Of a stretch of 64,000 nucleotides of DNA, positions 1-8,115 are shown one piece after another. Origin of the DNA: Paracoccus methylovorus. Lineage in GTDB: Bacteria; Pseudomonadota; Alphaproteobacteria; Rhodobacterales; Rhodobacteraceae. Location: positions 1,488,001-1,552,000 of the forward strand of contig NZ_CP070368.1 in assembly GCF_016919705.1 (NCBI RefSeq). Direction: 5' to 3'. Below the pieces are notes generated by a model. That model saw nothing but the letters and a program-made list of their open reading frames with translations. It did not search any database and was not told the origin of the DNA. The position numbers were made by a program, and so were the translations under genes. Position 1 is the first letter of the stretch, and every line of letters starts with the position of its first letter.

Positions 1-1
1 C

Positions 2-1075
2 TATGGCATTGCCCTTCGTGGGATTGCGGGTTTGTTGCGGGTGTTCGTCGCGTTGCGCACTGCACTGCCGCTGGTAGCGCGCGGTATCGCCATGATCGCG
101 CGCGCCCTGCTCGCGAACCCCATCGGCTTGGCTGTCGCCGCCATCGCCGGTGCCGCCTATCTGATCTATCGCAATTGGGAGCCGGTCAGCGCATGGTTCC
201 GGCGGCTCTGGGACAACGTGCGCAACATTTTCGGTGGTTTCGGCCAGTTCGTCACCGGGATATTCACCGGCGACCTGTCTGGCGCGGTGGACGGTCTGCA
301 ACGGATTTGGGACGGTCTGAAGGGCTACTACCAAACCCTCTGGAACGGCATTGAGGGCATCTTTAAGGCCGCGTGGGAAAGCGGCATCAAGCCGATCACC
401 GACGCCCTAGGTGTGACGGATACCATCGTTGCCAGCTGGAACATGGCCAAGGACGCCCTGGGCGCGGCGCTTGATTGGATTTCGAGCAAGTTTTCCGAGG
501 CATGGGCCATCATCTCGCCGGTGATTGACGGGCTGAAATGGGTCAACGAGAAAGGTGCCGCAGCGGTCAACTCGGTCACCGGCGCACATAAGGGGCCGAT
601 CAGCAGCGGCCATACCGGCACCGCCAGCAATAATGGCCTTCCTATCCTACCGCCCGCCGCCATGCCGGGCATCAGCGTCCCGACCGTCACCGCGCGCGCC
701 CAAGGCGGCACCTTCACCCCCGGCATGCTGCTGGTCGGCGAGCGTGGCCCGGAACTGCGCTATGAGAGCCGGGGCGGCTTCATCGCCCATAACAACGCCC
801 TGCGCGGGCTGGTCGATCTGTCGCAACGCGCCCGGTCCCTGGCCGGTTTGGTCATGGCCGGCGATGCTGGGCCGGACTTCGGCGGAACGCCGGTTCCCGC
901 GCCGGTCGCCGCCCCCGCCGCCCGCAACCGCCAGATCACTTATTCCCCACACTACAATATTGCGATCAACGGCAGCGGTCTGGACGCCGCCCAATTGCGC
1001 GCGGCGATCCGCGCCGAAATGGGCGCGGCAGACCGCCGTGCCCGCGCAGACCTGCGGCGGCTGCTGCATGACTAA
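2..1075 (+). CDS. Phage tail tape measure protein, C-terminal part (5' end outside window)
   Basis: The reading frame is open from base 2, so the gene begins before the window; only about 357 C-terminal residues are seen. Tape measure proteins set tail length and line the tail tube of long-tailed phages. The visible part has an Ala/Gly-rich hydrophobic segment near the start (ANPIGLAVAAIAGAAYLIYR), then Trp-rich repeats typical of tape-measure C-termini (NWEPVSAWF, LWNGIEGIF), and a final Gly/Pro-rich tail. It is followed by gpU, gpX and gpD homologues in P2-like order, which supports the call. The stop overlaps the next start by 8 bases. Confidence 0.85.
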   Translation, partial: YGIALRGIAGLLRVFVALRTALPLVARGIAMIARALLANPIGLAVAAIAGAAYLIYRNWEPVSAWFRRLWDNVRNIFGGFGQFVTGIFTGDLSGAVDGLQRIWDGLKGYYQTLWNGIEGIFKAAWESGIKPITDALGVTDTIVASWNMAKDALGAALDWISSKFSEAWAIISPVIDGLKWVNEKGAAAVNSVTGAHKGPISSGHTGTASNNGLPILPPAAMPGISVPTVTARAQGGTFTPGMLLVGERGPELRYESRGGFIAHNNALRGLVDLSQRARSLAGLVMAGDAGPDFGGTPVPAPVAAPAARNRQITYSPHYNIAINGSGLDAAQLRAAIRAEMGAADRRARADLRRLLHD

Positions 1076-1520
1076 GGTGATGATGATCCTCGGGCCGTAT
1101 CCATTCATGCTGCACACCGCCGCACCGCAGGCGGTTGCGCGGCGGTCGGAATATCGTTGGGAACAGCAGGATCGTATCGGCCGCAAGCCTGCCCGCCAGT
1201 TCCTCGGGGCCGGTTCGGACGAAATCACCATGTCGGGCGAAATCCTGCCGCATTTCGCGGGCGGTTACCGGCAGCTTGACGCCATGCGGCTGCTGGCCGG
1301 GCGCGGAAGGCCGCTCCTGCTGGTCAGCGGGCGCGGCGATGTTCTGGGCGATTGGGTGATCACCGGCATCGAGGACGAAGGCAGCGAGTTCTTTGCGGAT
1401 GGTGCTCCTGGTGTCATCGCCTTCACCATGACCATTGCCGAATATGGTGGCGACCGGGGCGGCATCAGTGCCCTGATGTCCGCAATATCGGCCATCCAGA
1501 CCATTGCGAGGCTGCTATGA
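1068..1520 (+). CDS. Phage tail protein, gpU family
   Basis: A 150-aa protein starting at the ATG inside the tape-measure stop region. It has the gpU pattern: an N-terminal stretch on tail behaviour (MMILGPYPFML), a central section with the residues GRKPARQFLGAG and an E-I-x-P-x-F-x-G-G turn (EILPHFAGGYRQLD), and a C-terminal helix. In P2-like phages gpU is a minor tail-completion protein. It overlaps the tape measure by 8 bases and gpX by 4 (ATGA), so it is translationally coupled to both. Family assignment rests on sequence pattern and gene order. Confidence 0.8.
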   Translation: MTKVMMILGPYPFMLHTAAPQAVARRSEYRWEQQDRIGRKPARQFLGAGSDEITMSGEILPHFAGGYRQLDAMRLLAGRGRPLLLVSGRGDVLGDWVITGIEDEGSEFFADGAPGVIAFTMTIAEYGGDRGGISALMSAISAIQTIARLL

Positions 1521-1717
1521 AATACCGCACCAAGGATGGCGATGTCGTCGATCTGATCTGCCGCCGTTATTATGATGGCGACCCGCACAGCGTCGAGGCA
1601 GTCTATGACACAAATCCCGGCCTGGCTGCATACGGCCCCGTCCTGCCTGCCGGCATTGTGATCGACCTGCCGGCCGCCCAGCCGGTCGAGCCGCAGACCA
1701 TTCGGCTGTGGGACTGA
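1517..1717 (+). CDS. Phage tail protein X (LysM-like)
   Basis: A 66-aa protein beginning MKYRTKDGDVVD, with the gpX/LysM-like pattern: a 'D-G-D-V-V-D-x-I-C-x-x-Y-Y' beginning, then 'VEAVYDTNPGLA' and 'LPAGIVIDLPAA'. The family binds peptidoglycan-like or tail components in P2-like phages and is normally 65-75 aa, so this copy is full length. It overlaps gpU by 4 bases and is one base from gpD. Confidence 0.85.
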   Translation: MKYRTKDGDVVDLICRRYYDGDPHSVEAVYDTNPGLAAYGPVLPAGIVIDLPAAQPVEPQTIRLWD

Positions 1718-1718
1718 C

Positions 1719-2693
1719 ATGACGCCGGACTTCAAGATCATCGCCGCCGGGGTCAACATCACGCCCCAGATCAAGGACCGGCTGCTGGGCCTGACCATCA
1801 CGGATGAGGCCGGCACCAAGGCCGACACCGTCGAAATCGTTCTGGATGACCGCGACGGACTGATCGAGCTGCCAGCGTCAGGCGCACCGTTGCTGGTCTT
1901 TCTGGGCTACCGCGAAACCGGCCTGATCCCCATGGGGCTGTTTACCTCTGATGAGGTGATGGTGACATCACCCCCGGCTACCCTGACCATCCGGGCCAAG
2001 GCCGCTGAACTGAGTGGCAGTATCAAGGATCAGAAGACCCGCAGTTGGGACAAGATCACCCTTGGCGATATCGTCATCACAATCGCGGGCGAACATGGGC
2101 TGACCCCGAAGGTCGCCGAGCGGTTCGGCGCAGTCATGGTCGAGCACATCGACCAGACCGAGGAAAGCGATATCAGCTTTCTGGACCGCATGGCGCGCGA
2201 GCACGACGCGCTGCTCAGCATCAAGGGCGGAGCACTTCTGTTCATGGGCAAGGGAGAGGGCCGCACGGTCAGCGGCCTGCCTATCCCGCCCCGCCCGGTG
2301 CTTGAGCGTAACGCGATCACCTGGACGCTGACCCTGACCACCCGCGAGGCTTATAAATCCGTCATGGCGATCTGGCAGGATACCATGCAGGCAAAGCGGC
2401 AAGAGGTTGCGGCCGGCGAGGGGTCGCCCGCCCTGAAGCTGCGCCACATCCACAAGACCGAGGACGAGGCCAAAGCCGCTGCCAATGCAAAGTTGCGAGA
2501 GATCACCCGGGGCAACGACACCTTCGAGGCCAGCTTCCCGGGCGATCCGCTGATCGCGGCCGAGGGACGTATTCTGACTGCCGGTTTCCGTGCCGGCGTC
2601 AATGGCCTCTGGTCGATCAAGACCGCCACTCATACGCTGGATGGCGGAGGCTTCAGTACGGCGATTTCGGCCGAGCGTCCGGGGGCGGACTAG
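1719..2693 (+). CDS. Phage late control gene D protein (gpD), tail/baseplate hub
   Basis: A 324-aa full-length member of the gpD family, which forms the hub at the baseplate of contractile tails and is related to VgrG/gp27. The N-terminal half carries the usual 'VNITPQIKDRLLGLTITDEAG' type strand pattern and 'LPASGAPLLVFLGY'; the middle has 'DISFLDRMAREHDALLSIKGG', a strong gpD signature. It is the last gene of the tail module. No lysis, regulatory or integrase gene follows: host-type sequence begins within about 100 bases, so the prophage or remnant ends here. Confidence 0.88.
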   Translation: MTPDFKIIAAGVNITPQIKDRLLGLTITDEAGTKADTVEIVLDDRDGLIELPASGAPLLVFLGYRETGLIPMGLFTSDEVMVTSPPATLTIRAKAAELSGSIKDQKTRSWDKITLGDIVITIAGEHGLTPKVAERFGAVMVEHIDQTEESDISFLDRMAREHDALLSIKGGALLFMGKGEGRTVSGLPIPPRPVLERNAITWTLTLTTREAYKSVMAIWQDTMQAKRQEVAAGEGSPALKLRHIHKTEDEAKAAANAKLREITRGNDTFEASFPGDPLIAAEGRILTAGFRAGVNGLWSIKTATHTLDGGGFSTAISAERPGAD

Positions 2694-2712
2694 GCCGGTT
2701 CATTCCAGTTGA

Positions 2713-2764
2713 TCGCGTTCCGCGTTCCAGAATATTGTGGTCCCGTCCACCGTCGCGTTCCGCG
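2713..2764. repeat. Direct repeat after the prophage tail module, possible phage right end
   Basis: The 12-base word TCGCGTTCCGCG occurs at 2713-2724 and again at 2753-2764, between the last tail gene and the first host gene. It shares the core TTCCGC with the repeats at 11090-11215, next to the Mu-like repressor. That would suit transposase-binding sites near the end of a transposable phage, but the exact end and a target-site duplication cannot be determined from this window alone. Confidence 0.35.
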
Positions 2765-2767
2765 ACT

Positions 2768-2796
2768 CCCCCGCAGGATATTTTGGACACGAAAGA
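2768..2796 (-). repeat. Dispersed intergenic element, copy 1 (reverse orientation)
   Basis: Read on the minus strand this gives TTCTTTCGTGTCC, then AAAATATCC, then GCGGGGG. The same blocks appear at 13840, 36558 and 44866 (minus). This is the shortest copy, with no hairpin half. Its GAAAGA end lies directly in front of the ATG at 2797 and is the only Shine-Dalgarno-like sequence there. Confidence 0.6.
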
Positions 2797-3546
2797 ATGA
2801 CGCAGTTTCTGGAAGGGCCGCAGGGGCGGCGCATCGCTTATCATCGCAGCGAAGGGACGGGGCCGGGTGTCGTTTTCCTGGGCGGGTTCAGGTCGGATAT
2901 GCAGGGCACCAAAGCGTTGTGGCTGGAGGATTGGGCGCGCAAGTGCGGCCGGGCCTTTCTGCGCTTTGACTATTCCGGGCATGGGGAATCGTCGGGCGCC
3001 TTTGAGGATGGCGCGATCGGCGACTGGTTCGCCGATGCCACGGCCGCGGTCCAGAAACTGACCGAGGGGCGGCAGGTATTGGTCGGTTCGTCCATGGGGG
3101 GCTGGATCGGTCTGCTTCTGGCGCGCACCATACCCGAGCGTCTGGCCGGGCTGGTGACCGTGGCGGCGGCGCCGGATTTCACCGAGCGAGGCTATTGGGC
3201 CGGTTTCCCCGAGGCGGAACGTGCGGCGCTGCTGGAGCAGGGTAGGGTCGAATTGCCAAGTGAATACGGTGATGCGCCCTATGTCATCACCCGTCGGCTG
3301 ATCGAGGACGGGCGCGATCATCTGGTGCTGGACCAGCCCTTGCCCATGCCGTTTCCCGTGCGTTTCCTGCAGGGCACGGCCGATGCCGATGTGCCTATGT
3401 CATGGGCGCTGGACCTGCTGGATCATGCCACGGGCGAGGACATGCGCCTGACGCTGGTCAAAGGGGCGGATCACCGTTTCTCGACACCGGATTGTCTGGC
3501 GTTGATCGGCGCGGCTGTGGATGAGGTGCTGGCGCGAGTTGCCTGA
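2797..3546 (+). CDS. Alpha/beta hydrolase (ABHD10-like esterase)
   Basis: A 249-aa serine hydrolase. The nucleophile elbow is GSSMGG, an early HG-type oxyanion loop is VFLGGF, and the acid/His pair is probably in 'TADADVPMSWA' and 'GADHRFS'. The 'FDYSGHGESSG' segment is typical of the family that includes ABHD10 and bacterial palmitoyl-thioesterase-like hydrolases. There is no signal peptide, so it acts in the cytoplasm; the substrate is unknown. The start was chosen at MTQFLEG because longer N-termini run into the intergenic repeat. It is convergent with phaZ. Confidence 0.8.
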   Translation: MTQFLEGPQGRRIAYHRSEGTGPGVVFLGGFRSDMQGTKALWLEDWARKCGRAFLRFDYSGHGESSGAFEDGAIGDWFADATAAVQKLTEGRQVLVGSSMGGWIGLLLARTIPERLAGLVTVAAAPDFTERGYWAGFPEAERAALLEQGRVELPSEYGDAPYVITRRLIEDGRDHLVLDQPLPMPFPVRFLQGTADADVPMSWALDLLDHATGEDMRLTLVKGADHRFSTPDCLALIGAAVDEVLARVA

Positions 3547-3550
3547 GAAA

Positions 3551-3576
3551 GGCGCGGGCAGGCCCCGCGCCCGGTT
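3551..3576 (+). terminator. Rho-independent terminator after the alpha/beta hydrolase
   Basis: An 8-bp GC stem (GGCGCGGG / CCCGCGCC) with a short loop is followed by CGGTTTT. It sits 5 bases after the stop and between two convergent genes. Confidence 0.6.
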
Positions 3577-3593
3577 TTCTGTCGCCGCCGAGG

Positions 3594-4937
3594 TCAGACC
3601 GCGAGCTTGGCGTCGTGGTCGGATGGGCTGTTTCCGTCTTGCTCGATGGGGCCGCCACTGCTGCGCCGCCGCCTGCGCTGGCCTTTGGGTTGCACCTGCT
3701 CGTCGATGAAGTCCAGCACCAGCGGGCGGATGTTCAGTCGCCAGCTTTTTCCGGCAAAGATGCCATAATGGCCGGCACCGGGTTCCAGATGCTGGGTCTT
3801 GCGGCTTTCGGGAACGCCGGTGCACAGCGCCAGCGCCGCGACGCATTGGCCGGGGGCCGAGATATCGTCGTTGGCGCCCTCGACCGTCATCACCGCGACA
3901 TCGGTGATCTTGCCCAGATCGACCGGCTTGCCGTTCACTGTAAAGCAGTTCTTCGCGATCTCTCGTTCCTTGAAGATGCGCTCGACCGTCGAGAGGTAGA
4001 ATTCCGCGGTCATGTCCATGACGGCCAGGTATTCGTCGTAGAAGGTGTTGTGCTTGTCGCCCTCGGACGCCTGGCCGCGCGCCTCGGCGAATATCTTGTC
4101 AAGGAAGGCCTTGGCGTGGGTTTCGGCATTCATGGCGATAAAGGACGAAAGCTGGGCCAGGCCCGGATAGACCATGCGGCCTGCGCCGCGATACTTGAAG
4201 CCCACCTGCTGGATCATCAGGTAATCGAGCTCGCCCATGGTGATGCGGTTGCCGAAATCCGTCACCTCGGTCGCGGCGGCATCGGGGTCGATCGGGCCGC
4301 CGATCAGGATCAGCGAGCGCGGCTGGGCCTTGGGGTCCTCTTCCGCCAGCAATGCGGTTGCGGCCAGCGCCAGCGGCGCGGGCTGGCAGACGGCGATCAC
4401 ATTGGTGTCGGGGCCGAGGTGGCGGATGAAATCGACCAGATACTGGGTGTAGTCGTCGATATCGAACTTGCCGCAACTGACCGGGATGTCGCGGGCGTTA
4501 TGCCAATCCGTCACATAGACTTCGCAATCGGGCAGTAGCGAGGTGACGGTCTTGCGAAGGAGGGTCGCGTAATGACCCGACATCGGCGCAACCAGCAACA
4601 CCTTGCGCTCCAGCGGTTCGCGGCGGGCGACACGGAAATGCACGAGATCGCCGAACGGGCGCTCGATCACCGGCTCGACGTAGACGACATGGTCCTGGCC
4701 CTCTTCCGAGACGATGGGCGGGATTTCCCAGTCCGGCTTGATAACCATGCGCGCAAAACTGCGTTCGGTCACCCGGCCCCAGGCCGACATCAGCTTGAAC
4801 ATCGGATTCGGCAACAATGCGAATGCCGGGTAGGACGAAAGGGCGCGCGCACTGGCGCCGACCCATTCGTTCGTGTTGCGGATCGTCTCCATCGCGTCGT
4901 AGGAGATGATCCCCTTCAAACCTTTATACGTTGCCAT
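3594..4937 (-). CDS. phaZ: Intracellular polyhydroxyalkanoate depolymerase
   Basis: A 447-aa PhaZ that breaks down stored PHB granules inside the cell. It has the intracellular depolymerase signature: 'WHNARDIPVSCGKFDIDDY' and the nucleophile region AVCQPAPLALA with Cys184, which replaces the serine of ordinary lipases. 'TVEGANDDISAPGQ' and 'EPGAGHYGIFAGKSW' supply the probable Asp and His. The C-terminal 30 residues are Arg/Ser-rich and probably disordered. It is divergent from phaC, with a 114-base shared upstream region. Confidence 0.93.
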   Translation of the reverse strand: MATYKGLKGIISYDAMETIRNTNEWVGASARALSSYPAFALLPNPMFKLMSAWGRVTERSFARMVIKPDWEIPPIVSEEGQDHVVYVEPVIERPFGDLVHFRVARREPLERKVLLVAPMSGHYATLLRKTVTSLLPDCEVYVTDWHNARDIPVSCGKFDIDDYTQYLVDFIRHLGPDTNVIAVCQPAPLALAATALLAEEDPKAQPRSLILIGGPIDPDAAATEVTDFGNRITMGELDYLMIQQVGFKYRGAGRMVYPGLAQLSSFIAMNAETHAKAFLDKIFAEARGQASEGDKHNTFYDEYLAVMDMTAEFYLSTVERIFKEREIAKNCFTVNGKPVDLGKITDVAVMTVEGANDDISAPGQCVAALALCTGVPESRKTQHLEPGAGHYGIFAGKSWRLNIRPLVLDFIDEQVQPKGQRRRRRSSGGPIEQDGNSPSDHDAKLAV

Positions 4938-5051
4938 CCAAACCTTCTCCTTGGAGTTTTGCTGGATTTGACCTTGCCGGGGAAGGACACGGCTTTACCT
5001 GCGTATTGCGCTAGGCATAATGATTTTACGGTTAATGGAGGATTGTCAATT

Positions 5052-7367
5052 ATGGCTGGCAAGGACGAAAAACCGGAGGCGGCCACCGGGGCCGGGTCCA
5101 AACCACGCAAGAAGCGGGGTGCGGAGGATAAAATTCGGTCCGAGGCCCAGGCCGCGAAACCTGAACCCGCGCTAGCCGATTCGGAAAAACCCGCACGGAA
5201 GCGACAAGCGAAAGCCCCGTCTGCAGCCAAGGCTTCGCCAGCGCCCGCGACGCCGGCAAAGCCCGAGGCCGCCAGCGCCAAGCCTGTTTCGGCAAAAGCC
5301 GCCACCAAATCCGGCACGCGCAAACCCGTGTCGCGTGCGCGGACGGCCACGCGCAGCGATCCGCGCACCGGCACGCGCCGCAAACCCTCGGCCAAGGTTG
5401 CTGCAAAGGCACAGGTCGAGGCCGCATCGCTGAGCGCCGTCGATGAGGCGCTGCGTCCGTTGGGGGCGACGGGTCCCGGCTCGGTGCCGCCCATGAGCGC
5501 ACCCGTCGGCGGCAGTCCCGCCCTTGGTGAGAGCGAAAAGCCCGCCAGCCCGGCGGTCGAGCAATCGGTCAGCCCCACCACCGCCGCCTTTGCCGAAGCG
5601 GCCTTTGGGGTCGGCAGCCGCTTGCCCGAGCAACTGGCCCAGAACATCGAACGCATCGAATCGCTGACCCAGCGCCTGATCAGCGCATTGGCCAAGCGGC
5701 GCACGCACAGCCCGGGTGTCGAGATGCCGGGGCCGGAACTGTTCACCACCGCCACCACCGCCTGGGTCAAGCTGCTGGCCGAACAGCCCGAGCGCGTGCT
5801 GGGCCAGCAGGTCAGCTATTGGGGCGAGACGCTGCGCCATTTCGCCGAGGCACAGTCCGCCCTCGCACGCGGTACGCTGATGCCGCCGGCCAGCGAAGGG
5901 CCAAGGGACCGGCGTTTCTCGAACCCGTTGTGGGAGGCGCATCCGTTTTTCAATTTCATCAAACGGCAATACCAGATCAACGCTCAGGCGCTGGAAGAGG
6001 CTGCAAGCGCCCTCGATCTGCCTGAAATGACCGATCGGCGTCGGATCGAATGGTTTACCCGCCAGATGATCGACATGATGGCGCCGACGAACTTTCTGGC
6101 GACCAACCCCGACGCGCTGGAAAAGGCGCTGGAGACCGAAGGCGAAAGTCTGGTCAAAGGGCTGGAGAACCTTGTGCGCGACGTCGAGCAGAACAGCGGC
6201 GAATTGATCGTTTCGCTGGCCGACCGCGATGCTTTCCGCGTGGGCGAGAATATCGGCACCACAGAGGGCACGGTGGTCGCGCGCACCAAGCTTTACGAAT
6301 TGATCCAGTACAAGCCCACCACCGAACAGGTGCATCAGATTCCGTTGGTGATTTTTCCGCCCTGGATCAACAAATACTACATCCTCGACCTCAAGCCGCA
6401 GAACAGCCTGATCAAATGGATCGTCGATCAGGGGTATACGCTGTTCGTGGTGGCCTGGAAGAACCCCGATCCCAGCTATGGCGATACGGGCATGGACGAT
6501 TACGTTGCCGCCTATCTGGAGGTGATGGATCGCGTTCTTGACCAGACCGACCAGAAAAAGCTGAATGCGATCGGGTATTGCATTGCGGGCACCACGCTGG
6601 CGCTGACGCTTTCGCTGCTCAAGCAGCGCGGCGACGACCGGGTGAACTCGGCCACCTTCTTCACCACGCTGACCGATTTCGCGGATCAGGGCGAATTCAC
6701 CGCCTATCTGCAAGAGGACTTCGTTTCCGGGATCGAGGAAGAGGCATCGCGGACCGGCATTTTGGGTGCGCAACTAATGACGCGGACCTTCAGCTTCCTG
6801 CGCGCCAACGATCTGGTCTGGGGCCCGGCCATTCGCAGCTATATGCTGGGAGAGATGCCGCCGGCCTTCGATCTGTTGTTCTGGAACGGCGACGGGACCA
6901 ACCTGCCGGGGCGCATGGCGGTGGAATATCTGCGCGGACTTTGCCAGCAGAACCGCTTTGCCAAGGAAGGGTTCGATCTCATGGGGCATCGCCTGCATAT
7001 AGGCGAGGTGACCGTGCCGCTATGCGCCATCGCTTGCGAGACCGATCATATCGCGCCGTGGAAGGACAGTTGGCGTGGCGTGGCCCAGATGGGCGCCCGG
7101 GACAAGACGTTCATCCTGTCCGAATCGGGCCATATCGCTGGCATCATCAACCCGCCCAGCAAAAAGAAATACGGCCATTACACCTCGGCTGCGGGCTTTG
7201 ATCAGGACGAACAGCATTGGCGCGACAAGGCGCAGTATCACGAAGGCAGTTGGTGGGGCCGCTGGGGCGAATGGCTGGCTGGCCATGCCGGCCGCATGGT
7301 CGAAGCCCGCGTCCCGGCCGAAGGTTTCGGCCCGGCTCCCGGCGTCTATGTTCACGAGCGAGTGTAA
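5052..7367 (+). CDS. phaC: Class I poly(3-hydroxyalkanoate) synthase with long N-terminal extension
   Basis: A 771-aa PHA synthase that polymerises (R)-3-hydroxyacyl-CoA into granules. The catalytic alpha/beta-hydrolase part begins near residue 230. The lipase-like box is GYCIAG with nucleophile Cys510; Asp665 (ETDHIAPW) and His694 (ESGHIAGI) complete the triad. Class I synthases are usually about 580-630 aa; here the first ~175 residues are a Lys/Ala/Pro-rich low-complexity tail. The start at 5052 has GGAG about 10 bases upstream and follows the phaZ-phaC divergent promoter region. The box has Ala where Gly is common (GYCxGG). Confidence 0.93.
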   Translation: MAGKDEKPEAATGAGSKPRKKRGAEDKIRSEAQAAKPEPALADSEKPARKRQAKAPSAAKASPAPATPAKPEAASAKPVSAKAATKSGTRKPVSRARTATRSDPRTGTRRKPSAKVAAKAQVEAASLSAVDEALRPLGATGPGSVPPMSAPVGGSPALGESEKPASPAVEQSVSPTTAAFAEAAFGVGSRLPEQLAQNIERIESLTQRLISALAKRRTHSPGVEMPGPELFTTATTAWVKLLAEQPERVLGQQVSYWGETLRHFAEAQSALARGTLMPPASEGPRDRRFSNPLWEAHPFFNFIKRQYQINAQALEEAASALDLPEMTDRRRIEWFTRQMIDMMAPTNFLATNPDALEKALETEGESLVKGLENLVRDVEQNSGELIVSLADRDAFRVGENIGTTEGTVVARTKLYELIQYKPTTEQVHQIPLVIFPPWINKYYILDLKPQNSLIKWIVDQGYTLFVVAWKNPDPSYGDTGMDDYVAAYLEVMDRVLDQTDQKKLNAIGYCIAGTTLALTLSLLKQRGDDRVNSATFFTTLTDFADQGEFTAYLQEDFVSGIEEEASRTGILGAQLMTRTFSFLRANDLVWGPAIRSYMLGEMPPAFDLLFWNGDGTNLPGRMAVEYLRGLCQQNRFAKEGFDLMGHRLHIGEVTVPLCAIACETDHIAPWKDSWRGVAQMGARDKTFILSESGHIAGIINPPSKKKYGHYTSAAGFDQDEQHWRDKAQYHEGSWWGRWGEWLAGHAGRMVEARVPAEGFGPAPGVYVHERV

Positions 7368-7370
7368 AAT

Positions 7371-7417
7371 TTTTCTGCACTGCAGCAAGAAAATCTTGCA
7401 ATGCTGCAGTGCAGAAA
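7371..7417. promoter_or_regulatory. Probable PhaR operator / phaP promoter region
   Basis: CTGCACTGCAG at 7375-7385 and CTGCAGTGCAG at 7404-7414 form an extended inverted repeat with flanking TTT/AAA. PhaR of Paracoccus is known to bind TGC-rich sites upstream of phaP and phaR. The repeat lies between phaC and phaP, about 70 bases before the phasin start, so it most likely represses phaP until granules titrate PhaR. The binding itself is inferred. Confidence 0.7.
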
Positions 7418-7480
7418 GTATATGGGGGACAGAACAGTTTAACCGGTGCTCACACTTCGCGCCGATCATGGAGAGAGCAA

Positions 7481-7954
7481 ATGGCCAAGACCCCTGACTT
7501 TACGAAGACCCTGCAAGAAGTAATGGCGAAATTCCCGGTCGACACCTCGTCGTTCCAGGATGCCTTCAAATCGCAGACCGCCCTTGGCGAACGGATGGCC
7601 AAGGTTGCGCTGGCCGCCGCCGAGCGTTCGACCGAGATCTCGTCCCAGTGGGCCAAGGACACCATCGCCCGCATGGGTGAGCTGACCTCGTCCAAGGAAG
7701 AGCCGGCCGAATACGCCAAAGCGGTCAGCGATTTCGCCACCGCCGCCGCCGAAATGGCTGCCGAGCATATGGCTGCCTTTGCCGAAGTCGCCAAGAAAGT
7801 GCAGATGGACACCGTCGATCTGATGCTGACCGCCGGCAAGGACCTGGCCTCGGACGCCCAGAAAGCGGCCGAAAAAGCCACGCGTGAAACTCAAGCCGCT
7901 GTCAAGAAAGCTGCTGCCGCCGCGACCTCGTCCAGCACCGTGACCAAGGCCTGA
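7481..7954 (+). CDS. phaP: Phasin, PHA granule-associated protein
   Basis: A 157-aa Ala-rich, strongly helical protein that coats PHA granules. The N-terminus (MAKTPDFTKTLQEVMAKFP) and long amphipathic helices without Cys match alphaproteobacterial phasins. GGAGAGAG lies 6-8 bases before the start. It sits between phaC and phaR, with a TGC palindrome upstream and a strong terminator downstream, so it is probably a single-gene, PhaR-controlled unit. Confidence 0.92.
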   Translation: MAKTPDFTKTLQEVMAKFPVDTSSFQDAFKSQTALGERMAKVALAAAERSTEISSQWAKDTIARMGELTSSKEEPAEYAKAVSDFATAAAEMAAEHMAAFAEVAKKVQMDTVDLMLTAGKDLASDAQKAAEKATRETQAAVKKAAAAATSSSTVTKA

Positions 7955-7990
7955 TCGCGACCTCCACGGTTTAGCGACATCTGACGACAA

Positions 7991-8014
7991 GGGGGCAGTC
8001 CGCTGCCCCCTTTT
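7991..8014 (+). terminator. Rho-independent terminator after phaP
   Basis: A perfect 8-bp stem GGGGGCAG / CTGCCCCC with loop TCCG is followed by TTTT. Confidence 0.85.
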
Positions 8015-8089
8015 CCTATGCGTGCCCGGTGCCGCTTCCGGCGCAGAGAGGCGATTTTCTTTGCATTTTTCCGGACCATTTCCCATCAT

Positions 8090-8105
8090 GCTGCAAATGC
8101 ACTGC
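8090..8105. promoter_or_regulatory. TGC-rich site upstream of phaR, probable autoregulatory operator
   Basis: GCTGCAAATGCACTGC lies 10-26 bases before the phaR start. It shares the CTGC / TGCA words of the phaP operator. Binding would block the phaR ribosome-binding region or promoter, consistent with the known autoregulation of PhaR. Confidence 0.5.
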
Positions 8106-8115
8106 CGGAGGAGCC

